This document shows positions 16,763-25,708 of a DNA stretch of 64,000 nucleotides, piece after piece (position 1 is the stretch's first letter; every line of letters starts with the position of its first letter). The DNA lies in NCBI GenBank assembly GCA_024234575.1, contig JACKOB010000002.1, forward strand, positions 992,001-1,056,000, given 5' to 3'. The stretch is from Hahellaceae bacterium. GTDB lineage: Bacteria; Pseudomonadota; Gammaproteobacteria; Pseudomonadales; Oleiphilaceae. The notes under the pieces were generated by a model. That model was not told the DNA's origin. It saw only the letters and a program-made list of their open reading frames with translations, and did no database searches. A program made the translations under genes and the position numbers.

Positions 16763-17638
16763 ATGAGTGTTGCTGTAGCAGAAGTGAGTGCTGCGGATCG
16801 TTTCAGCTTTACGTTGATACTGGCGCTGGCAATGCATGCACTCTTTGTCTTCGGAATATCATTTATCAACGAGGACCCCAGGCCCGCCAGTCATACGATG
16901 GAAATAACGTTATCGCAGTATGACGACAAGGAAAAGCCAGAAAATGCAGATTTTCTGGCGCAGACTAATCAGCAGGGAAGCGGTTCCGAACTTGAAAAAA
17001 CTGAACTCAGTTCACCATCTGCTGCCGAAATTCCTGATGTGCAAGTCAGAGAGGCAGCGCCGGTCGCGCAGGATTTTGTTGTGCCGGTGGCACCTGTCAA
17101 ACCCACTAGAACAATGGTGACGACAACCGCCAGCTCCGAACTGAAAACCGCACCGACGTTTGAAGAGCAAGACAGCGCTGAGGCGCCAGTGGCACCCAAG
17201 CGATCGTTACTGCAGCGGAGTTTGGAAATTGCCAGCCTTGAAGCAAAATTTGATGAACAACAACGTACCTATTCAAAGCGGCCACGCATTACTCGCCTGA
17301 CTGCCGCCTCGACGATGAAAACGGCGGACGCCTACTATATGAAGTCCTGGCTGGAAAAAGTCGAACGTATAGGTAATTTGAATTACCCAGAAAAGGCGCG
17401 AGAAAAATCCATATATGGCAGTTTACGACTGCTTGTGGCGCTTTATGCGGATGGCTCGGTGAAGGAAATACGGGTGCTACAATCTTCTGGTTACAAATTG
17501 TTGGATGATTCTGCGGTTAATATTGTGCGTCTGGCATCGCCATTTTCACCTTTCCCAGAAGATGTGAGAAAAGAACGGGACGTGCTGGAGATTATCCGCA
17601 CCTGGTCTTTTCAGAAAAAGGGCTTATCAAGTTACTAG
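16763..17638 (+). CDS. TonB-family energy transducer (TonB3-like)
   Basis: This 291-aa protein has a single N-terminal membrane anchor (about residues 14-34, FTLILALAMHALFVFGI), a long low-complexity periplasmic spacer rich in Pro, Ala, Glu and Thr (35-190), and a C-terminal TonB-like domain (about 195-290: SWLEKVERIGNLNYPEKA, YGSLRLLVALYADGSV, LDDSAVNIVRLASPF). Such proteins carry energy from the inner membrane to outer-membrane machinery. No exbB/exbD pair is next to it. In Pseudomonas the gene at this position (tonB3) affects twitching motility, so a role with the type IV pili controlled by the neighbouring cluster is plausible but inferred from context. Confidence 0.85.
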   Translation: MSVAVAEVSAADRFSFTLILALAMHALFVFGISFINEDPRPASHTMEITLSQYDDKEKPENADFLAQTNQQGSGSELEKTELSSPSAAEIPDVQVREAAPVAQDFVVPVAPVKPTRTMVTTTASSELKTAPTFEEQDSAEAPVAPKRSLLQRSLEIASLEAKFDEQQRTYSKRPRITRLTAASTMKTADAYYMKSWLEKVERIGNLNYPEKAREKSIYGSLRLLVALYADGSVKEIRVLQSSGYKLLDDSAVNIVRLASPFSPFPEDVRKERDVLEIIRTWSFQKKGLSSY

Positions 17639-17713
17639 TCTCAGTTGTTACAATGGCAATTCGCTATTAACTCGCAACTTTGTACACCTAGGTTTCGCGA
17701 AAAGGTTTTTCTG

Positions 17714-18271
17714 ATGGACAATAAAGCTACGTATTTAAAACACCAATTGCTCATTGCGATGCCGCATATGGCAGACCCAAATTTTGCAGGCACCGTAACT
17801 TATATTTGTGAGCATAATGAACACGGCGCAATGGGAATCATCATCAATCGGCCAACAGAACTAACGTTGGGAGATGTATTTGAACAAATGAATCTGGGAC
17901 CCTCCCACCGAGATGAATTGGTCTACGCCGGTGGTCCAGTGCAAATAGAGCGTGGATTTGTTATTCATCGACCTAAAGGAGATTGGCAGGCAACACTGCC
18001 TATTGAAGAGGATATTTGTCTGACATCCTCCCGTGACATTCTTACCGCTTATGCCAACAATGAAGGGCCGGTAGAGGCAATTATTGCGCTGGGATATGCA
18101 GGCTGGGGAGCGGGACAGCTAGAGCAGGAATTATTGGGCAATAGCTGGTTAAATTGTCCGGCAGATGCGCATATTCTATTTCATGTTCACTATCGCGAGA
18201 GATTGGCCGCAGCGGCTGCTAAAATAGGTGTAGATTTGAGTCTGCTGAGCAATCAGGTAGGCCATGCATGA
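17714..18271 (+). CDS. YqgE/AlgH family protein
   Basis: This 185-aa soluble protein belongs to the YqgE/AlgH family (UPF0301). Motifs include HQLLIAMPHMADPNF, GAMGIIINRPTE, YAGGPVQIERGFVIH and ALGYAGWGAGQLEQEL. The family has a known fold but no settled function; AlgH was named for an effect on alginate in Pseudomonas. The gene overlaps ruvX by four bases (ATGA), the conserved yqgE-yqgF pairing, suggesting coupled translation. An upstream extension to 17645 is rejected because MDNKATYLKHQ is the typical N-terminus. Whether the product matters for pyrimidine or DNA metabolism is unknown. Confidence 0.92.
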   Translation: MDNKATYLKHQLLIAMPHMADPNFAGTVTYICEHNEHGAMGIIINRPTELTLGDVFEQMNLGPSHRDELVYAGGPVQIERGFVIHRPKGDWQATLPIEEDICLTSSRDILTAYANNEGPVEAIIALGYAGWGAGQLEQELLGNSWLNCPADAHILFHVHYRERLAAAAAKIGVDLSLLSNQVGHA

Positions 18272-18705
18272 GCAAAAGCACAAGTGCCGATACGTTACGA
18301 GTCCTAACCTTTGATTTTGGTTTGAAACGCATCGGGGTTGCTGTCGGCCAGACACTTACCAGCACCGCACAACCGCTAGCGCCGATAAAAGCCAATGATG
18401 GTATCCCCGGATGGCAAGACATTGAGCGCTTGGTAAACGAATGGCAACCAGACGCTTTTTTAGTGGGGTTACCGTTAAATATGGACGGTAGCGAAAGTGA
18501 TATGAGCTTACGAGCAAAAAAGTTTGGTAACAGACTACATGGCAGGCTGCACAAGCCAATTCACTTTTATGACGAAAGACTGAGCAGCTTCGAAGCCAAA
18601 GGGTTGGTAATTAGCCAAGGTGGAGACCGTGACTTTGGCAGAAACTCGGTTGATGGTGTCGCGGCCACATTAATATTCGAAAGCTGGGCATCAGCCAGGC
18701 ATTAA
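18268..18705 (+). CDS. ruvX: RuvX/YqgF, pre-16S rRNA nuclease / Holliday-junction resolvase homologue
   Basis: This 145-aa RNase H-fold protein is a YqgF homologue. The first strand LTFDFGLKRIGVAVGQ carries the first catalytic Asp, PLNMDGSES follows, then FYDERLSSFEA with the acidic residue, and DGVAATLIFESW at the end provides the last Asp. In E. coli the family trims the 5' end of 16S rRNA; it was earlier proposed to be a backup resolvase. Its ATG overlaps the end of the YqgE gene (ATGA). Length is typical. Confidence 0.93.
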   Translation: MSKSTSADTLRVLTFDFGLKRIGVAVGQTLTSTAQPLAPIKANDGIPGWQDIERLVNEWQPDAFLVGLPLNMDGSESDMSLRAKKFGNRLHGRLHKPIHFYDERLSSFEAKGLVISQGGDRDFGRNSVDGVAATLIFESWASARH

Positions 18706-18759
18706 TAAGGGGTGGCGAAGATGAAATATCAACACGCCCAGATAAGAGAATAAGTATTC

Positions 18760-19275
18760 ATGGCATCACTAATGATTGTGGCAGATTTGCTCGAAGCAAT
18801 GTCAAAGAACCTCAAGCAATATCTTGAGACGAATAATATTGAATCACCTGCAGTGATAGGGATCCGCTCCGGTGGCGTTTGGGTTGCCGAGTATCTGCAT
18901 AAGAAGCTTGCTTGTGAAACGCCGATGGGCGAATTGGATATTTCGTTTTACCGGGACGATTTTACCCGCAAGGGCCTTAACCCGATGGTAAAACCGTCTT
19001 CTCTGCCTTTTGAAACTGAAGGTAAGGATATTATTTTGGTTGATGATGTGATCATGAGTGGTCGCACGATCAGAGCCGCGATGAACGAAATATTCGACTA
19101 TGGTCGACCCGCTCGTATTATTCTTGTGTCGCTGGTTGATATGGGGAATCGCGAATTGCCAATTCAGCCTGATTGTGTGGGCCAGGTGATGGCGCTGTCC
19201 GAGCATGGACAGGTTAAGCTCTTAAAAAATACAGACGGAACACTCGAGCTAAAACAGCGTGGCGCGACAAAATAG
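18760..19275 (+). CDS. pyrR: PyrR, pyrimidine regulatory protein / uracil phosphoribosyltransferase
   Basis: This 171-aa protein has a type I phosphoribosyltransferase fold. The PRPP-binding loop is at about residues 91-104 (ILVDDVIMSGRTI), preceded by IGIRSGGVWVAEYL and LDISFYRDDF. PyrR enzymes make UMP from uracil; in Gram-positive bacteria they also regulate pyr mRNA. In gammaproteobacteria with this gene order, RNA-binding regulation is not established. It sits 40 bases before pyrB, so the three genes pyrR-pyrB-pyrC' probably form an operon. I do not see a clear PyrR-binding anti-antiterminator in the short gap. Confidence 0.93.
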   Translation: MASLMIVADLLEAMSKNLKQYLETNNIESPAVIGIRSGGVWVAEYLHKKLACETPMGELDISFYRDDFTRKGLNPMVKPSSLPFETEGKDIILVDDVIMSGRTIRAAMNEIFDYGRPARIILVSLVDMGNRELPIQPDCVGQVMALSEHGQVKLLKNTDGTLELKQRGATK

Positions 19276-19315
19276 AAACGACTAACGTTGTCAACATGTC
19301 ATTTTTTCGTAAACG

Positions 19316-20317
19316 ATGGAAGCTAATCTGGATATGCAAATGAATAAGGCGCTTTCCGTTCAGTTGAACCAGCAGGGTCAGCTGAAACACTTTTTAACGA
19401 TAGACGAATTACCCAGAACCTTACTTGAAGAAATTCTGGATACTGCCGATTCTTTTATTGAAGTGGGGCAGCGCTCTATTAAAAAAGTGCCTCTGCTGCG
19501 AGGGAAAACTGTCGTTAACCTGTTTTTCGAAGCAAGTACGCGCACGCGCACGACGTTCGAGCTGGCGGCAAAACGTTTGTCGGCAGATGTGATTAATTTG
19601 GATATCAGCACGTCGGCAACTTCCAAAGGGGAGTCCCTCTCCGACACATTGCAGAATCTTGAAGCGATGGCCAGTGACATGTTTATTGTTCGGCATGCTC
19701 AGAGTGGTGCACCGCACTTTATTGCCAGCCAAGTCTGTCCGGAGGTCGCGATTATCAATGCGGGCGATGGCAGACATGCGCACCCCACACAAGCCATGCT
19801 CGATATGCTGACGATTCGGCAGCGTAAGCAAAAGTTTGAAGGGTTGGTCGTTGCTATTGTTGGCGATATTTTGCATTCGCGGGTTGCCCGCTCGCAAATA
19901 AGAGCCTTGCGTATGCTGGGGGCCGCCGAAGTTCGAATTATCGCACCTAATACGCTGATTCCCTGTGATGCCGAAAGTCTGGGTGTGAGCATCTACAGAG
20001 ATATGCGTAATGGCCTAAAAGACGTTGATGTCATTATTATGTTGCGCCTGCAGCGAGAACGAATGGAAGGGGCACTGTTGCCGAGTGAAGGAGAGTTTTT
20101 CCGTGTTTATGGTCTGGATGAAGAAAAGCTCGCCTATGCGAAGCCTGACGCCATCGTGATGCACCCAGGGCCCATAAACAGGGGGGTTGAAATTGCCTCG
20201 GAAGTTGCTGATGGGCCACAGTCTGTCATTCTTAATCAAGTTACTAACGGTATCGCTGTGCGTATGGCGGTGATGTCGATGGCTATGACAGGACAGATTG
20301 CCGCTAAATCTGAGTGA
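19316..20317 (+). CDS. pyrB: Aspartate carbamoyltransferase catalytic subunit
   Basis: This 333-aa enzyme condenses carbamoyl phosphate and aspartate, the first committed step of pyrimidine synthesis. Carbamoyl-phosphate residues are in [19 protein letters not shown], followed by [41 protein letters not shown], the aspartate loop MLRLQRERM and [11 protein letters not shown]. No pyrI regulatory subunit is nearby; as in Pseudomonas, the partner should be the inactive dihydroorotase-like protein encoded next, which forms a dodecamer with PyrB. The ATG at 19316 is used; an internal ATG at 19334 is possible and would remove six poorly conserved residues. Confidence 0.96.
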   Translation: MEANLDMQMNKALSVQLNQQGQLKHFLTIDELPRTLLEEILDTADSFIEVGQRSIKKVPLLRGKTVVNLFFEASTRTRTTFELAAKRLSADVINLDISTSATSKGESLSDTLQNLEAMASDMFIVRHAQSGAPHFIASQVCPEVAIINAGDGRHAHPTQAMLDMLTIRQRKQKFEGLVVAIVGDILHSRVARSQIRALRMLGAAEVRIIAPNTLIPCDAESLGVSIYRDMRNGLKDVDVIIMLRLQRERMEGALLPSEGEFFRVYGLDEEKLAYAKPDAIVMHPGPINRGVEIASEVADGPQSVILNQVTNGIAVRMAVMSMAMTGQIAAKSE

Positions 20318-20378
20318 TTGCTGCGACAGAGTATAAAAACCTAAATTATTGCCCTAAGTTTTATCGATGAAGGACACC

Positions 20379-21677
20379 ATGAACGCTATATTTTTAACCA
20401 ATGGCCATCTGCTTGATCCTGCAAACCATGTTGATCAAAAGACTGATCTGTTTCTACAAAACGGAAAAATTGCCGCAATTGGCGAATCAGCAAAAAAAAT
20501 GGCGTTATCGAATAATGCAGCGGCCACAGAAATTAACCTGAGTGGCCGCCTGGTTATGCCTGGCATTGCCGATTTGTGCGTCAGTTTAAGAGAGCCGGGA
20601 TATAAGCAGAAAGGTACCTTTGCTTCTGAGCTGTCGGCAGCTGTGAAGGGTGGAATAACCGCAATCTGTTCTCACCCATTGAGTAAGCCCGTCAATGACA
20701 CCGAGGCAATTACACGGCTAATTCGAAATAAATGTGACGAGTTCGGTAAAAGTCGGGTCCTCCCAGTGGCGGCCGCTACCAAGGGCGCCGAGGGCTTACA
20801 GTTAAGTGAGTATCAGGGATTGAAAGGGGCTGGTTGTGTTGCTGTTTGCCATAATCGCCGCACTCAAATCAGCACGCAGGTGCTTAGGCGCTCAATGCAA
20901 TATGCCTGTACGCATGACATGCTGGTTGTCATCGAACCTGAGGATGCGGCATTTGCGGGTGATGGCTGTATTGCGGATGGCAGAATCAGCACGCGTCTTG
21001 GATTGGTAGGTATTCCGGAGGTGTCTGAATCGATCGCCCTATCGCGTGCACTGCTCCTGGCAGAAGAGACAGGCGTTAAACTGCATGTCGCGCAAATATC
21101 CTCAGCAAAATCTGTGGCACTGATTGCGCAAGCAAAAGCGTTGGGAGTTAAAGTGACTTGCGATGTGGCAATTCATCATCTCTTACTTACCGATGCAGAT
21201 ATTGACGATTTCGATTCGATGTTTCATTTAAGGCCGCCATTGCGAACAGAAAAAGATCGCGCTGCATTGCAGGCAGGTATTGAGTCCGGGACAATTGATG
21301 CCATTGTCTCACAACATTTACCCCACGATGTTGCTGCGAAGCAGGCACCGTTTGCTGAATCGGCATCAGGCTCCAGCGGCTTGGAACTGCTGTTACCCTT
21401 AGCGCTAAAACTCGTTTCCGAGGGGAGGGTGAGTCGTGGTGCGATTGTTCGCGCTCTGACAACCTCACCTGCAGCAATTATGGGGAGGAGCAATTATGGG
21501 TTGGTGGAGGGTAGTGATGCTGACCTATGTATCGTTGATCAAGACTCAGCTTTTACCGTAACGCCTGCGTATTTTGTGTCACAAGGGAAAAACACACCAT
21601 ATAGTGGCCATTCTTTTACAGGGCTTGTGACTCATACGTATGTTTCAGGCGTGCAGGTTTATCCACCCCAGAGCTAA
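20379..21677 (+). CDS. PyrC' (PyrX), catalytically inactive dihydroorotase-like subunit
   Basis: This 432-aa protein has the dihydroorotase/amidohydrolase fold but lacks the metal site: where active enzymes read DxHxHxREPG it has DLCVSLREPG, so both zinc histidines are replaced by Cys and Ser. Other landmarks remain (MPGIADL, GGITAICSHPLSKPVND, MFHLRPPLRTEKD, SQHLPHD). In Pseudomonas such a protein is a structural partner needed to assemble active aspartate carbamoyltransferase. It directly follows pyrB (61 bases), supporting this role; the true dihydroorotase must be elsewhere. The start at MNAIFLTNGHLLDP matches the family; an upstream ATG at 20367 adds only MKDT. Confidence 0.92.
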   Translation: MNAIFLTNGHLLDPANHVDQKTDLFLQNGKIAAIGESAKKMALSNNAAATEINLSGRLVMPGIADLCVSLREPGYKQKGTFASELSAAVKGGITAICSHPLSKPVNDTEAITRLIRNKCDEFGKSRVLPVAAATKGAEGLQLSEYQGLKGAGCVAVCHNRRTQISTQVLRRSMQYACTHDMLVVIEPEDAAFAGDGCIADGRISTRLGLVGIPEVSESIALSRALLLAEETGVKLHVAQISSAKSVALIAQAKALGVKVTCDVAIHHLLLTDADIDDFDSMFHLRPPLRTEKDRAALQAGIESGTIDAIVSQHLPHDVAAKQAPFAESASGSSGLELLLPLALKLVSEGRVSRGAIVRALTTSPAAIMGRSNYGLVEGSDADLCIVDQDSAFTVTPAYFVSQGKNTPYSGHSFTGLVTHTYVSGVQVYPPQS

Positions 21678-21715
21678 CAGAAGCCGCTTAAGTGCCATCG
21701 ACACAGGTTATTGCT

Positions 21716-22390
21716 ATGAACAATTCATTTGAATTTGCTTTAATCTGCTTCACTTCGCTTTTCGCGATGATCAATCCTTTTGGCATTATTCCCGTTTTCA
21801 AGCCAATGACGGCGGGGATGTCACACGCAGATGCTAAAGCCATCGCCCGCCGAGCCTGTCTCGTTGCTTTTTTGATGTTGCTAGTGTTTGCTGTGGCCGG
21901 GAAATTTCTTTTCGACTTTTTTGGTATCTCTATTAATAGCCTGAAAATCGTCGGCGGCATTATTTTCTTTATGTTGGGATACGAGTTGTTGCAGGCGAAG
22001 TTTTCCAAAATGAAGTATGACAATGTGCGTTTGGCCAAAGACAGGGTCGAGTTTGAAGACCACTCTAAAGATATCGCCATCACCCCCCTGGCCATTCCCA
22101 TCCTATGCGGACCTGGTGCTATCGCCAACGTTATTATTCTGATGCACGAGGGTAGCAGTATCCCGCAAAAAATTTCCTTATTGGGCGCGATTCTCGCTGT
22201 GATGTTGATTAACTATTTTGGCCTGGTCGGCGCCAATCGTCTGTTAGATCTGCTTGGAGACTCAGGCAACAAAGTAATGATGAGAATTATGGGAATGATC
22301 GTTATGGTGATCGCTGTCGAGTTTTTTCTCAGTGGTGCCCGGCCGGTTCTTATCGATATCATGAGTACCGCTGCGATGCAGGCCCGCTAA
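21716..22390 (+). CDS. MarC family integral membrane protein
   Basis: This 224-aa protein has six likely membrane helices and MarC-family motifs: SLFAMINPFGIIPVF near the start, RRACLVAFLMLLVFAVAG, and ITPLAIPILCGPGAIAN in the middle. The family was once linked to multiple antibiotic resistance, but no function or substrate is established. A longer GTG start at 21692 is possible; the ATG at 21716 begins the first helix as in relatives. It follows pyrC' by 38 bases and may be read through from the pyr operon. Confidence 0.88.
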   Translation: MNNSFEFALICFTSLFAMINPFGIIPVFKPMTAGMSHADAKAIARRACLVAFLMLLVFAVAGKFLFDFFGISINSLKIVGGIIFFMLGYELLQAKFSKMKYDNVRLAKDRVEFEDHSKDIAITPLAIPILCGPGAIANVIILMHEGSSIPQKISLLGAILAVMLINYFGLVGANRLLDLLGDSGNKVMMRIMGMIVMVIAVEFFLSGARPVLIDIMSTAAMQAR

Positions 22391-22505
22391 TATTTGACTC
22401 GTCACATTCACGCAGCGTAACGATTGCATGTGACGGGTGAATGGTTTACAAGTGAGATAATTGTTCTATCTTTTGAGAATGATTCAATAATGGAGATAAA
22501 TTGAA

Positions 22506-22898
22506 ATGACATTTTTAGTGTTGGTAGGTTTGTGTGTTGTAATCTGGTTGTTATGGAATATCTGTCGAAATACGAATGATGCATTGGATAAGCAAACCGC
22601 CATCCAGTATGAAATTGTTTCGCTCGAAAAGCGCATCGAAGAGTTAATGGATAAAATTGCCCAGGGCTCTGATGTAAAAAAGATTGAAGCCCCAACGCAA
22701 AATAGTGGCACTCCCGCCGCGTTGGTGAGCATTAATAAAGGGACGCTCAAAGACCTGATGACCTTAGCTAAAGTAGGTAAAGGCTTAGGGCAAAAAATAG
22801 TGGATGCGAGACCGTTTGCAACGGTTGATGATTTAATGAAGGTGCAGGGTGTGTCGGCAGATATGCTGGCTGGCTGGCGGTCACAAATTACGCTTTAA
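22506..22898 (+). CDS. Small membrane-anchored helix-hairpin-helix protein
   Basis: This 130-aa protein begins with one membrane helix (residues 2-18, TFLVLVGLCVVIWLLW), then a coiled-coil (about 25-55, QTAIQYEIVSLEKRIEELMD), a linker, and a C-terminal region (70-130) that resembles a ComEA-type helix-hairpin-helix: SINKGTLKDLMTLAKVGKG, then FATVDDLMKVQGVSADMLAGW. HhH pairs usually bind DNA backbones, here possibly close to the membrane. The ATG follows GGAGA. No operon partner is clear; hupB is convergent downstream. The DNA-binding role is inferred. Confidence 0.7.
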   Translation: MTFLVLVGLCVVIWLLWNICRNTNDALDKQTAIQYEIVSLEKRIEELMDKIAQGSDVKKIEAPTQNSGTPAALVSINKGTLKDLMTLAKVGKGLGQKIVDARPFATVDDLMKVQGVSADMLAGWRSQITL

Positions 22899-22904
22899 GA
22901 CCAT

Positions 22905-22937
22905 CCAGTGCTGGTCGGGTTTCATGAACAGCACTGG
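22905..22937. terminator. Bidirectional hairpin between HhH gene and hupB
   Basis: Perfect 9-bp stem CCAGTGCTG/CAGCACTGG with a 15-base loop in the 51-base gap between two convergent genes. It is placed to end both transcripts, although the T tract is weak on either side (CGTTTCCT on plus). Confidence 0.5.
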
Positions 22938-22949
22938 TCGTTTCCTGCT

Positions 22950-23222
22950 TTAGTTTACTGCATCCTTTAAAGTCTTGCCTGGCTTAAAGCCAACAGACTT
23001 TGATGCTGGAATGGTAATGGCTTCCCCTGTTTTGGGATTCTTACCTTGACGCTGGCTGCGGCTTCTTTGTGAAAAAGTTCCAAACCCGATTAATGTAACG
23101 CTCTTGTTTTCCGCCAGTGAGTTCATAATCTCGTCTGTAAAAGCATTGATGACCTCTCCTGCCTTTTCTTTTGAAATATTTGCCGCGTCGGCGATCGCTG
23201 ATGCCAGCTCAGGTTTTCTCAT
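22950..23222 (-). CDS. HU family DNA-binding protein
   Basis: This 90-aa nucleoid protein bends and packs DNA as a dimer. It shows the HU pattern: MRKPELASAIADAANISKEKA, then VTLIGFGTF, the DNA-binding arm region RSQRQGKNPKTGE with the conserved minor-groove KNPKTG, and SVGFKPGKTLKDAV at the end. Length is exactly that of HU. It is monocistronic, with a strong AGGAG site before the ATG at 23222. Whether it is the HU-alpha or HU-beta type cannot be told here; the sequence is fairly divergent. Confidence 0.93.
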   Translation of the reverse strand: MRKPELASAIADAANISKEKAGEVINAFTDEIMNSLAENKSVTLIGFGTFSQRSRSQRQGKNPKTGEAITIPASKSVGFKPGKTLKDAVN

Positions 23223-23584
23223 TGATTTGTGCTCCTGTTAAGTTGGGAAAAATTAGGATACCTCTACTTTTAGCACTAACTGCGCAAGAGTCAAATGCCA
23301 GGTACAAGATAATTCAGAACCCTCCCTCAATAAAATTGTTACTTTTCGTAATCATTTTTTTCGCTTTGTGGTGTTCATCTCACTATCCGAGAGCAAAATT
23401 GTGGATAATTCGAAAATCCAAACGGAATGGGATATTTGTACAGAAAGTGGATTGAGGTTCATTTTTCTGGGTAATTAAGATGTATGGTCTTTGCTGCAAA
23501 TATCCAGTGCCGTTTCGGAATAAAAATAAAACAAGTCGCTAACCGCGGATTAGGACTGATTATATGGTTTCTTTGGAGGGATTA
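23223..23584. other. Intergenic region between hupB and the TRAP-type operon
   Basis: This 362-base gap lies between two divergent genes and must carry both promoters. The hupB side has a possible sigma70 pair at 23267-23294 on the minus strand. On the plus side I see no convincing promoter; an AT-rich stretch occupies 23330-23550. A reading frame at 23171-23455 has no ribosome site of its own or family motif and is not accepted. Confidence 0.5.
23267..23294 (-). promoter_or_regulatory. Possible sigma70 promoter of hupB
   Basis: On the minus strand TTGACT (-35) and TAAAAG (-10) are separated by 16 bases and lie about 45-70 bases upstream of the hupB ATG. The -35 box is good, the -10 box only fair. 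Confidence 0.35.
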
Positions 23585-24610
23585 ATGAAAGCACATGCGA
23601 AGCATCTGGCTGTGGTACTGACAGCTGTTGTCTTTTCTGGCTGTAGTGCCATAAACAACATGATGTATAAGACAACCGGCGATGTAATGAAAGGGTTCGC
23701 CCAGTCACATACCGTTCCTTTTGTGCTGGAAACAGACGATTTGGCAATGGGCTGCGCAATGAGTGAGGCAACCTCTCCTCTGTTGTTATCGTTTGGGCGA
23801 GTAACATCTGCTCCTGACAAACTGGCTGTCATGATGTATCTGTCAGGTGGTGCGTGCGAAGAGCAGCGCGCACTTGAGCATGAGTTAAGATACATGCGTG
23901 CAATTAAAGAGCTGCGCCCAGATGAGGCAGAAGACGCCATGATTGCACAGAAGCGACATTTAGTACTTGCAGCGAAGCGTCAGTATGAAGCATGGCTTCG
24001 CCTGACCGCAGAATATGGTGAGCCAGGTGGTGAGAAGTGTCCAACGCTTGATACTGAGTTTGATCAGTTTATCTGGATGGCAGGATTATTGTCTGGTCTG
24101 CAGGCATTAAATAACGAAATTCAGTCAACAACGCCTGTTGGCATACCCAAAAATATTGCTGCGAAAGTAGAGCGTGGCGCCATTTGCCTTGATGATGACC
24201 TCTGGTGGGGGATGCCAATGGCGATAAAAGCGACCGTATGGGCAATGTTGCCTGGCGCAGAACCTCAGGGAGAAAACGCCTGGGAGCGCCTGGAAGCTGC
24301 CGATAAAAAGGGTGAAAAGAAACGAGTTCGCCTGACTCATGTATTGCACGCGCTTGCGGCCTATACAAAAGGTGATACCGAGCGTGTCAAAGCGGTTATC
24401 CGCAAGCACGCAGACGCGGTCAAGCGTCGCCCATCACGTCCTGATTATAAAATGATTGATGCGATGGCAACCTACAACCTTACCTCGCTGTCTGACCGGA
24501 TGTGGACGCAGGCAACAGGACACAGAACACCTGTTGGCGGTTTTGGGACGTTTTGGGACGATGTGAAAGAGTCCAATGTGGAGACGGTCGATCTGGATGA
24601 TCTTCTGTAA
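23585..24610 (+). CDS. Lipoprotein of a TRAP-type transporter set (TatT-like)
   Basis: This 341-aa protein has a lipoprotein signal: MKAHAKHLAVVLTAVVFSGC with the lipidation Cys at residue 20. The mature protein is helical, with repeated helix-turn pieces (LSGGACEEQRALEHELRYMRA, AAKRQYEAWLRLTAEYGE, HVLHALAAYTKGDTERVKAVI) that look TPR-like. The sequence PFVLETDDLAMGCAMSEATS near residue 50 recalls the start of TatT lipoproteins that accompany TRAP transporters. It begins a three-gene plus-strand set with a binding protein and a fused permease, which supports that role. The start MKAHAK follows TTTGGAGGG at 23571-23579; an upstream ATG at 23564 would spoil the signal. The family call is tentative. 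Confidence 0.65.
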   Translation: MKAHAKHLAVVLTAVVFSGCSAINNMMYKTTGDVMKGFAQSHTVPFVLETDDLAMGCAMSEATSPLLLSFGRVTSAPDKLAVMMYLSGGACEEQRALEHELRYMRAIKELRPDEAEDAMIAQKRHLVLAAKRQYEAWLRLTAEYGEPGGEKCPTLDTEFDQFIWMAGLLSGLQALNNEIQSTTPVGIPKNIAAKVERGAICLDDDLWWGMPMAIKATVWAMLPGAEPQGENAWERLEAADKKGEKKRVRLTHVLHALAAYTKGDTERVKAVIRKHADAVKRRPSRPDYKMIDAMATYNLTSLSDRMWTQATGHRTPVGGFGTFWDDVKESNVETVDLDDLL

Positions 24611-24650
24611 ACAAAAAATAAAGTAGTATTAACTGGAAGGGAGCAGAACC

Positions 24651-25673
24651 ATGCTGAAAATTAAAAGAAATCTTAAGGCTGCAACAATTGTTGCCGCATC
24701 AACAGTAGCCATGGCATCTACCGCTGTTAGCGCAGATATGATGTCACGATCATTTTGTATCTTTGATCCAATTGGCGCCAATGGGCCACTTTATAGTGTT
24801 ATGAAGTCAGCCAAACCTGCTGCAATGAAGTGGGGCGTCGATCTTGAGTTAAGAGCGTACACAGATGAGAAAATCGCTGCGGAAGATTTTAAGGCAGGTC
24901 AGTGCGACCAGGTTCTGCTTACCGGTACACGTGCTCGTGAGTTTAACAACTTTACCGGCAGCCTTGAGGCGCTGGGTGCAATTCCTGGTGATCAGGAAAT
25001 GAAAATGGTTCTGGAAACCCTTAATACGCCGCAAGCACAATCCTTGCTGATCAACGGTAACTATGAAGTGTCAGGTATTTTGCCAGCTGGCGCGATTTAC
25101 TTGTTCTTGCGTGACAGAACGGTTGATTCGGTAGAAGAACTGCAAGGTAAGAAAGTGGCAACACTGGATTACGACAAAGCATCAGTCACCATGGTTCGCC
25201 ACGTTGGTGCATCTGTTGTTGGTGCAAGCTCCGCGAACTTTGCTGGTAAATTCAACAATGGCAGTGTTGATGCAGCCTATGCGCCAGCAGTAGCTTATAC
25301 GCCGCTTGAACTTTACAAAGGCGTGCAACCTGCTGGCGGTGTTTTTGACTATAAACTTGGTCAAATGAACTTCCAGATCATCATCCAGAAGGACAAATTC
25401 CCTGAAGGTTATGGCCAGAAGTCACGTGAGTATTCAGCTTCAAGATATAATGAAGCCTACGATATCGTTGCTAAAGCAGAGGCGGAAATTACGCCAGAAG
25501 TATGGATCCGTCCAAAGCCAGAAGATGCTGAAGGTTATGACAAGTTGTTGAGAGAAGTTCGAATCAGCTTACGTGATGAGGGTGTTTACGATGCGAAAGC
25601 GCTGAAACTGATGCGTAAAGTACGTTGCAAAACGGACCCGCAAAATGCTGAGTGTGCAGACAGCCGCGAATAA
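24651..25673 (+). CDS. Periplasmic solute-binding protein, AdeT/TRAP-associated type
   Basis: This 340-aa protein has a Sec signal peptide (about residues 1-28, ending TAVSADMM) and a two-lobed binding-protein look: RSFCIFDPIGANGPLYSVMK, the segment GKKVATLDYDKASVTMVRH, then NGSVDAAYAPAVAYTPLELY. It resembles the AdeT1/AdeT2-type putative solute-binding family found with TRAP permeases in marine gammaproteobacteria. Three cysteines (Cys about 36, then Cys327 and Cys335 in RCKTDPQNAEC) could form disulfides. It is preceded by a strong GGAAGGGAG site and followed by a hairpin before the permease gene, so the binding protein is likely made in excess. The ligand is unknown. Confidence 0.75.
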   Translation: MLKIKRNLKAATIVAASTVAMASTAVSADMMSRSFCIFDPIGANGPLYSVMKSAKPAAMKWGVDLELRAYTDEKIAAEDFKAGQCDQVLLTGTRAREFNNFTGSLEALGAIPGDQEMKMVLETLNTPQAQSLLINGNYEVSGILPAGAIYLFLRDRTVDSVEELQGKKVATLDYDKASVTMVRHVGASVVGASSANFAGKFNNGSVDAAYAPAVAYTPLELYKGVQPAGGVFDYKLGQMNFQIIIQKDKFPEGYGQKSREYSASRYNEAYDIVAKAEAEITPEVWIRPKPEDAEGYDKLLREVRISLRDEGVYDAKALKLMRKVRCKTDPQNAECADSRE

Positions 25674-25708
25674 TCTGTTCTAGGTTCTATACTGATGTAG
25701 TTTGTACC

